In this document: positions 12,888 to 17,613 of the stretch, one piece after another
Layout of the letters: the number at the start of each line of letters is the position of its first letter
Numbering within the stretch: the first letter of the stretch is position 1
The notes under the pieces: model-generated
Told to the model about the DNA's origin: nothing
Database searches by the model: none
The model's input: only the letters and a program-made list of their open reading frames with translations
Translations under genes and position numbers: made by a program
Assembly (NCBI GenBank): GCA_027717875.1
Contig: JALLOL010000019.1
Location: 1-17,613, forward strand
Reading direction: 5' to 3'
Source of the DNA: Acidobacteria bacterium AH-259-L09
GTDB taxonomy: Bacteria > Acidobacteriota > UBA6911 > RPQK01
Length of the DNA: 17,613 bases

Positions 12888-13915
12888 TTCTCGAACAACG
12901 CCTGAATCGACTTGTCGTATGGGGCTCGGGCAATCCCCTTTTCCGTAATGATGGCAGAGACGAGCCGATTCGGGGTGACATCGAAGGCGGGATTGGCCAC
13001 AGTGACGCTGGAAGGAGCCAAAACTTGCCCTTTAATTTCAGTCACTTCCTTGGAATCGCGCTGCTCGATGGGAATCTGCTCACCGGTCGGAGTATCAAGA
13101 TCAAGGGTCGAGAGAGGTGCCGCAACATAGAAGGGGATCCCGTGTTCCTTAGCTAAAACAGCCACCGAATAAGTTCCAATTTTGTTGGCCACGTCGCCGT
13201 TTCGCGCGATGCGATCGGCCCCCACGATCACAGCCTGGACCTGGCCCGATTTCATAAAGTGTCCTGCCATGTTATCCGTGATCAGTGTACAAGGGATATT
13301 TTCCTTCATCATCTCCCAAGCGGTCAGCCGCGAACCTTGAAGAAAGGGGCGCGTCTCGTCGGCGAAAACCTGAATGTCTTTCCCACTCTCCACGGCCGCC
13401 CGTATAACACCCAAGGCTGTCCCGTAGCCGGCGGTTGCCAAGGCACCGGCATTGCAATGAGTGAGAACATTTGTCTTCTCGGAAAAAAGCTGCTTGCCAT
13501 ATTCTCCGATCTTCCGGTTAATCTCGATGTCCTCCCGGTGAACCGCGATGGCTTCTTCCTTTAGAGCAGCCTGGATCTCCTGTAGAGGACTTTCCTTGTG
13601 ACGCTCCCAGACGTCTTTCATCCGCTCAATTGCCCAAAAAAGGTTGCGGGCGGTCGGGCGCGTATCGTGGACGGTCTGACAGATCCTGGCAAAGTTTTCC
13701 TGCAGATTTTCTTCGGAGGTCAGGTTGTTCACGCCAAGGGCCACCCCCATAGCCGCCGCAACTCCAATGGCGGGAGCTCCTCGAATCACCATCGTCTTAA
13801 TCGCTTCAGCCACTTCTTCCACCGTCTGATACGTGTTGTAAACTTCTTCGGTGGGAAGCAGCCGCTGGTCGATCATGACCACACCCTGATCAGTCCATTC
13901 GATGGTTCGAATCAT
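12884..13915 (-). CDS. mtnA: S-methyl-5-thioribose-1-phosphate isomerase
   Basis: MtnA converts methylthioribose-1-phosphate to methylthioribulose-1-phosphate in the methionine salvage pathway; some homologues act on 5-deoxyribose-1-phosphate. It belongs to the eIF2B-like family, and its 343 residues are full length. Motifs are [10 protein letters not shown] (43-52), the catalytic cysteine in [10 protein letters not shown] (C154), [17 protein letters not shown] (185-201) and the catalytic aspartate in [20 protein letters not shown] (D234). A ribosome site AAGGTGG lies a few bases before the ATG at 13915, which supports that start. No other salvage gene (mtnK, mtnB, mtnC, mtnD) is next to it, so the rest of the pathway, if present, is elsewhere. 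It is the first gene of a two-gene minus-strand unit with tsaD and diverges from msbA. Confidence 0.96.
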   Translation of the reverse strand: MIRTIEWTDQGVVMIDQRLLPTEEVYNTYQTVEEVAEAIKTMVIRGAPAIGVAAAMGVALGVNNLTSEENLQENFARICQTVHDTRPTARNLFWAIERMKDVWERHKESPLQEIQAALKEEAIAVHREDIEINRKIGEYGKQLFSEKTNVLTHCNAGALATAGYGTALGVIRAAVESGKDIQVFADETRPFLQGSRLTAWEMMKENIPCTLITDNMAGHFMKSGQVQAVIVGADRIARNGDVANKIGTYSVAVLAKEHGIPFYVAAPLSTLDLDTPTGEQIPIEQRDSKEVTEIKGQVLAPSSVTVANPAFDVTPNRLVSAIITEKGIARAPYDKSIQALFEK

Positions 13916-13923
13916 GATTCCAC

Positions 13924-13951
13924 CTTATAATAGATGCTGAGGGGGTGACAA
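13924..13951 (-). promoter_or_regulatory. mtnA promoter
   Basis: On the minus strand TTGTCA (13951-13946, five of six) and TATAAG (13929-13924, five of six) are 16 bases apart. The start would fall near 13917, almost at the ATG, and the -10 merges with the ribosome site. If so, the message has almost no leader. Confidence 0.4.
13926..13931 (+). promoter_or_regulatory. Perfect TATAAT -10 box upstream of msbA
   Basis: TATAAT occurs on the + strand 38 bases before the msbA ATG and overlaps the mtnA -10 on the other strand. No convincing -35 lies at 16-18 bases upstream. The msbA ATG itself lacks a nearby ribosome-binding site; the purine run GAGGGGGTG (13939-13947) is over 20 bases away. Confidence 0.35.
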
Positions 13952-13969
13952 CCTGCTAAAATCCCCGAA

Positions 13970-15787
13970 ATGACTGATTTTCGCAAACTTTTCCCTTACA
14001 TCCGGCCGAATCTCCATCTGTTGATATTTGCTTTATTCCTTCTGGTGCTCAGTGGTGCCTTGGAGACGCTCGTCATCATGCTGCTAGGGCCCATCTTTGA
14101 TCAATTGTCCACTACGGCGGGGGTGGGAGCCACCGGCAACGGCAAGTTCGCTTTTCTTCAGCATTATCTTGGCTTGGATCAAAACAGTTTGGGAAAAATT
14201 GCTTTCTTTCTGGTTGCCTTTTCGTTCTCAAAGGGAGTCTTCCTTTACCTTGCGGAATACTCGATGAGTTACAGTGGTCAGCAAGTGGTGGCCGCTTTGA
14301 GGAAGCAGCTTTACAGGCATTTGTTGGACCACTCTTTGTCCTTCTACGTAGAGAATCCCACAGGAAAATTGATGGCTCGTGTTATCACCGATACCGAGCG
14401 ACTTCAAGAGACAGTCAGTAAAACCCTCACGGACTTTATGCGTCAAGTGCTGCTGCTCGTATTCTTCTTGGGCCTGGTCTTCTACACCGAGTGGAAGCTG
14501 GCCTTATTATCTTTCCTGATTGCCCCGGTGGTTCTCTCGGTAACAGTCAAGCTGGGCCGAAACATGCGAACAGTGAGTTGGCGAAGCCAGGAGAATCTCT
14601 CGGAAATCTCTCATGTTCTTCAGGAGAGCATTACCGGTCAACGAATCGTCAAGGCCTTTGGAATGGAAGAGTATGAAAGGAAGCGATTCGACCACTCTAC
14701 CGATCGATTGGTTGGCGTCAACCTCCGAGCGACGCGCATCAGTGCGCTCACTTCGCCCTTAGTGGAATTTATCGGCTATATCTCTTTTGTCCCGTTTCTC
14801 TTGTACGCTAACTATCAAATCAATCGAGGGTTTACAATTGGCGCTTTTGTGGTGTTTGTAGCCGCCCTTTTTCGCCTGTATGATCCGGTGCGCAAGCTGT
14901 CCCGAATGCACCTGTACTTTCAGCAGGCTTTTGCTTCTTCCAACCGAATCTTTGAACTGCTGGAAACTGATGTCGAAATCAAAGACCCACCGGAGGCGAA
15001 AGATTTGTCACCGATTCGGACCGAGATTGCCCTTGAGAAGGTCTCCTTCTCTTATGACAGCTATTCCTCAAATCCGGCTCTGCACGATGTTGATCTCCGC
15101 ATCAAGAAAGGGGAGATTGTGGCTCTGGTTGGAAGTAGTGGGGCCGGGAAAAGCAGTTTGGCCAGCCTGATCCCTCGCTTTTATGATGTGACTTCCGGCC
15201 GTATCACCATCGATGGAACCGACATCCGTGAAGTGAGCTTACGTTCTGTGCGCGGCCAGATCGCCATCGTCACACAGGACACTTTTTTATTCAACGACAC
15301 AATCAAAGACAATATCGCTTACGGCAGAGAGGACTGCACCATGGAGGAGATCGTTGAAGCGGCCCGCGCGGCCTTCATCCATGGTTTTATTCAAAGTCTT
15401 GCTCAAGGATATGAAACGTTCATTGGAGAGCGTGGCCAGCGACTCTCCGGAGGGCAGCGCCAGCGGATTGCCATTGCCCGAGCGATTTTGAAGAATGCCC
15501 CAATCTTGATACTAGATGAGGCGACCTCAGCGTTGGACAGCGAGTCAGAGCGTTTGATTCAAGAGGCCCTCTACAGTCTCATGCGGCATTGTACGACCCT
15601 GGTTATTGCTCATCGCCTGTCAACGGTCCGAGTGGCTGACCGAATCGTTGTCTTGAAAGAGGGCCGGATCGTCGAGATTGGAGATCACCACAGTTTATTG
15701 AATCGTTCCGGAGTGTATCGGAAACTGTACGATCTTCAATTCTCCGACGCAGGGTTTGTACCATCGCAGGAAATGGGAACACGATAA
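13970..15787 (+). CDS. msbA: Lipid A / lipid-linked glycan ABC exporter, MsbA-like
   Basis: This half-size ABC exporter of 605 residues fuses a six-helix transmembrane domain (about 1-325) to an ATPase domain and works as a homodimer in the inner membrane. ATPase motifs are Walker A GSSGAGKSS (388-396), the Q-loop TQD (435-437), signature LSGGQ (492-496), Walker B LILDE (513-517), the D-loop SALD and switch H548. MsbA flips lipid A-core or similar lipids. The assignment over other multidrug-type exporters rests on overall resemblance and on its place beside core genes, not on a unique motif. The only possible start is the ATG at 13970, since an in-frame stop precedes it at 13946. It has no obvious ribosome site. 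yicC begins two bases after its stop, so it heads the operon msbA-yicC-gmk-rpoZ-coaBC. Confidence 0.88.
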   Translation: MTDFRKLFPYIRPNLHLLIFALFLLVLSGALETLVIMLLGPIFDQLSTTAGVGATGNGKFAFLQHYLGLDQNSLGKIAFFLVAFSFSKGVFLYLAEYSMSYSGQQVVAALRKQLYRHLLDHSLSFYVENPTGKLMARVITDTERLQETVSKTLTDFMRQVLLLVFFLGLVFYTEWKLALLSFLIAPVVLSVTVKLGRNMRTVSWRSQENLSEISHVLQESITGQRIVKAFGMEEYERKRFDHSTDRLVGVNLRATRISALTSPLVEFIGYISFVPFLLYANYQINRGFTIGAFVVFVAALFRLYDPVRKLSRMHLYFQQAFASSNRIFELLETDVEIKDPPEAKDLSPIRTEIALEKVSFSYDSYSSNPALHDVDLRIKKGEIVALVGSSGAGKSSLASLIPRFYDVTSGRITIDGTDIREVSLRSVRGQIAIVTQDTFLFNDTIKDNIAYGREDCTMEEIVEAARAAFIHGFIQSLAQGYETFIGERGQRLSGGQRQRIAIARAILKNAPILILDEATSALDSESERLIQEALYSLMRHCTTLVIAHRLSTVRVADRIVVLKEGRIVEIGDHHSLLNRSGVYRKLYDLQFSDAGFVPSQEMGTR

Positions 15788-15789
15788 TC

Positions 15790-16662
15790 ATGCGCAGTAT
15801 GACAGGATTTGGACAAGCCGCCAGGTCAATTGAAGAGATGGATGTCGTTGTTGAGATCAAGACGGTGAACGGTCGCTACCTCGATCTCAATGCGCGTCTT
15901 CCCAAAGAGCTGACTTTTTTTGAGTCGGATCTGCGCAAAGAGGTGCGATCCCATCTGGGTCGGGGGCGGGTGGATATCTACATTAATCTCATCCTTAAAT
16001 CCACCGACCAGTACGACTTTAATGAGGCTGTTGTGCAAAACTATCTTTCGGTTGCTGAGAGGGTCCGCACCTTAGGCGTACAGGGCGTTCTCGATGTCGC
16101 GACTCTCTTGCCACTTCCAGGAGTCGTTGCAGCCCGTCCGCTGGACGTTTCTTCCCAGAGAATTTTGCAAACAATTCTGGAGGCGGTTCGGGAAGCTTTA
16201 GAAAAAGTCGTTGGCGCTCGATGCAGCGAAGGAGAGGCACTGAAGAAAGATATAGAGAATCGAATTCAAAAGGTTTCCCAGCTGACTGATCGAATTGCTG
16301 AGCAGGCACAACAAATTCCCGATCACTATCGACGCAAGCTGATGTGCCGCATCCAAGAGCTTACCCAAGAACAGGTAATTGACGAAAACCGGTTGGCTAA
16401 AGAGATCCTATATTATGCGGAGCGTTCCGATATTTCAGAGGAAATCACACGTTTGCGCAGTCACATCACCCACTTCCAAGAAGAGTTGAGCGCCTGGGAG
16501 GGTGAAGTAATAGGGAGACGCTTAGACTTCATTTGTCAGGAGATGAGCCGAGAGATGAACACCATTCTTTCCAAATCCCCGCTGGCTGCCATCCTGGAGC
16601 CGGCGGTCGACGGGAAGACGGAAATGGAAAAGATCCGAGAACAAGTTCAAAATGTCGAATAG
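15790..16662 (+). CDS. yicC: YicC/YloC family endoribonuclease
   Basis: This 290-residue cytoplasmic protein starts with the family signature MRSMTGFG, followed by VEIKTVNGRYLDLNARLP (21-38). It ends with the DUF1732 segment RSDISEEITRLRSHITHF (212-229), GRRLDFICQEMSREMNTIL (242-260) and REQVQNVE (283-290). YicC proteins of E. coli and relatives have been shown to be endoribonucleases acting on small and messenger RNAs. Its length and both termini are standard. The gene sits two bases after msbA and overlaps gmk by 11 bases, the arrangement also known as yloC-gmk in Bacillus. The ribosome site is weak, so translation is probably coupled to msbA. Whether it processes any RNA of this region is unknown. 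Confidence 0.95.
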   Translation: MRSMTGFGQAARSIEEMDVVVEIKTVNGRYLDLNARLPKELTFFESDLRKEVRSHLGRGRVDIYINLILKSTDQYDFNEAVVQNYLSVAERVRTLGVQGVLDVATLLPLPGVVAARPLDVSSQRILQTILEAVREALEKVVGARCSEGEALKKDIENRIQKVSQLTDRIAEQAQQIPDHYRRKLMCRIQELTQEQVIDENRLAKEILYYAERSDISEEITRLRSHITHFQEELSAWEGEVIGRRLDFICQEMSREMNTILSKSPLAAILEPAVDGKTEMEKIREQVQNVE

Positions 16663-17272
16663 AGCAAACATTATTGTCATCAGTGCTCCCTCAGGCTCCG
16701 GCAAAACTAGTTTGACCAATCGGGTGTTAAAAGAAGTCTCCGGTCTGGAATTCTCCGTGAGCCACACGACCCGCAAGCCTCGTCGCGGAGAACGTGATGG
16801 GGCCGAATATTCCTTTGTCTCCGAGAAGGAGTTTCAAGAGATGGTCCGGCGAGACTCCTTCCTGGAGTATGCTCATGTCCATGGAAATCTCTATGGAACG
16901 AGCCGGGCTTTCGTTGATGCCCAGTTGGCAGCTGGTAACGATGTAATCCTGGAAATTGACGTTCAGGGAGCCATGAAGATTAAAGAGAAAAACCCGCAAG
17001 CTGTGTTGATTTTCGTGCTTCCACCCTCTCTGGAGGTGCTGGAGGCGCGCTTGAAGGGTCGGGGCTCGGACGATGAGAGCGTCATTGACAGAAGACTGCA
17101 AATTGCAAAAGAGGAGCTCAAGTATTACAGGAACTATCAATACGTTATCATTAATAGAGAAATCGAAGAATCATTGGGTAAGTTGAAATCAATTATCATA
17201 GCTGCTCGCTGTGGCTTGAGGAGACAAACGGAACAAGCAGAGGAGATTATCAAAACTTTTAAGGGGAGCTGA
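16652..17272 (+). CDS. gmk: Guanylate kinase
   Basis: This essential cytoplasmic enzyme phosphorylates GMP to GDP with ATP. Its 206 residues match the family length. The P-loop is SAPSGSGKTS (11-20). The GMP-binding region has SHTTRKPRRGERDG (37-50) and the YSFVSEKEF segment. The central ILEIDVQGA and the lid region GRGSDDESVIDRRL are also typical. The ATG lies 11 bases inside the end of yicC, and its stop codon TGA directly abuts the rpoZ ATG. The linkage to rpoZ is widely conserved in bacteria and places the gene in a core nucleotide and transcription operon. A possible frame extension upstream has no support. Confidence 0.97.
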   Translation: MSNRANIIVISAPSGSGKTSLTNRVLKEVSGLEFSVSHTTRKPRRGERDGAEYSFVSEKEFQEMVRRDSFLEYAHVHGNLYGTSRAFVDAQLAAGNDVILEIDVQGAMKIKEKNPQAVLIFVLPPSLEVLEARLKGRGSDDESVIDRRLQIAKEELKYYRNYQYVIINREIEESLGKLKSIIIAARCGLRRQTEQAEEIIKTFKGS

Positions 17273-17470
17273 ATGATCATCAAAATTCCTAAAGAGTTCG
17301 ATAGTAAGTTCAGATTTATCTTGGTGGCCGCAGAGCGTGCCAAGCAGATTCAAAATGGAGCACCTCCCAAGATAGATGTCAAAGGAAAACCGTCTTATAT
17401 CAGCATCCAGGAGGTCGAGCAGGGTCTCGTTTCTTATGAGATTCTGGAGGAAGAGGAAGAAGAGGAGTGA
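17273..17470 (+). CDS. rpoZ: RNA polymerase omega subunit
   Basis: Omega assists assembly and stability of the beta-prime subunit of RNA polymerase. The 65-residue product is short for the family (commonly about 70-90) but contains the conserved core SKFRFILVAAERAKQIQNGA (11-30), followed by a short linker and ending in seven consecutive glutamates. The start is immediately after the gmk stop, with GGGGAG (17263-17268) four bases upstream. Its stop overlaps the next gene in a GTGA arrangement. The Glu tail is coded by a pure GAG/GAA run that also forms the ribosome-binding region of coaBC. Position between gmk and coaBC strongly supports the call. Confidence 0.93.
   Translation: MIIKIPKEFDSKFRFILVAAERAKQIQNGAPPKIDVKGKPSYISIQEVEQGLVSYEILEEEEEEE
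17447..17466 (+). promoter_or_regulatory. Purine-rich ribosome-binding region for coaBC inside rpoZ
   Basis: The last seven codons of rpoZ are all GAG or GAA, giving an uninterrupted GA-only tract that runs directly into the GTG start of coaBC at 17467. Several GAGGA words offer Shine-Dalgarno pairing (for example 17453-17457, nine bases upstream). Confidence 0.5.
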
Positions 17471-17613
17471 GAATTATTCTGGGTGTAAGCGGGTGCATCG
17501 GAGCCTACAAGGCACCCATCATTCTCCGGCTTTTGCAGCGAGAAGGCTTTGAAATTCTGCCGGTCATGACCCGACACGCCGAGCAGTTTGTTACCCCGCT
17601 CACTTTGGAGAAG
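17467..17613 (+). CDS. coaBC: Phosphopantothenoylcysteine decarboxylase/synthetase CoaBC, N-terminal fragment
   Basis: Only the first 49 codons are present; the gene runs off the window. They begin GTG (17467-17469, overlapping the rpoZ stop as GTGA) and read MRIILGVSGCIGAYKA, later LPVMTRHAEQFVTPLTLEK. This is the flavin-binding N-terminus of the CoaC (HFCD flavoprotein) domain, with the conserved G-x-(S/T)-G-x-I-x-AYK and VMT-x-x-A-x-x-FVTPLT patterns. The enzyme couples cysteine to 4'-phosphopantothenate and decarboxylates the product in coenzyme A synthesis. Position after rpoZ is common. Whether the CoaB domain is fused cannot be seen here. Confidence 0.9.
   Translation, partial: MRIILGVSGCIGAYKAPIILRLLQREGFEILPVMTRHAEQFVTPLTLEK

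Noticed and set aside
1..17613. tRNA or rRNA genes, insertion sequences, prophage or integrase genes
   Set aside because: I saw no cloverleaf with CCA-type end, no rRNA core sequence, no transposase or integrase frame, and no terminal inverted repeats flanking a gene.

Overview
The window reads as chromosomal DNA of a Gram-negative bacterium. The evidence is an MsbA-type lipid flippase, an ABC-dependent surface-polysaccharide export pair (Wzm/Wzt) and an O-antigen-ligase-like protein. The core-gene run yicC-gmk-rpoZ-coaBC and the moderate base composition would suit Acidobacteriota or a neighbouring environmental lineage. That placement is a low-confidence impression, because the window holds no rRNA or other decisive marker.

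Layout. (1) 77-343: a small seven-iron ferredoxin on the + strand. (2) 344-827: the only long gene-free stretch. It holds short degenerate repeats, a promoter-plus-terminator unit on the minus strand that looks like an unannotated small RNA of about 110 nt, a T-rich tract with repeated TTTTCACA-like words, and a perfect 13-bp-arm hairpin behind lysA. (3) 828-2066, minus: lysA, diaminopimelate decarboxylase. (4) 2067-2145: a divergent promoter region built on a long imperfect inverted repeat. (5) 2146-11830, +: a surface-polysaccharide cluster. It contains a nucleotide-sugar 4-epimerase, a UDP-HexNAc 6-dehydrogenase, an O-antigen ligase/polymerase-like membrane protein, a GT4 glycosyltransferase, Wzm permease, Wzt ATPase with a C-terminal carbohydrate-binding domain, a MerR/cobalamin-binding (CarH/LitR-like) regulator, and two GT2 glycosyltransferases. 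(6) 11805-13915, minus: mtnA and tsaD, overlapping as ATGA; tsaD also runs 26 bp into the end of the last glycosyltransferase. (7) 13970-17613, +: msbA, yicC, gmk, rpoZ and the first 49 codons of coaBC, tightly packed.

How the genes work together. The epimerase and dehydrogenase probably make a UDP-N-acetylhexosaminuronic acid. The three glycosyltransferases assemble a glycan on a lipid carrier, Wzm/Wzt export it with recognition by the Wzt C-terminal domain, and the ligase-like protein may attach it to its acceptor. No priming phosphoglycosyltransferase lies in the window, so that step must be encoded elsewhere.

The most interesting feature is the CarH-like regulator inside this cluster. 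It carries the W-x9-EH cobalamin-domain signature and the axial-ligand histidine, and its gene overlaps the next glycosyltransferase. This suggests that part of surface-glycan synthesis could respond to vitamin B12 and/or light. The second most interesting feature is the small-RNA candidate between the ferredoxin gene and lysA.
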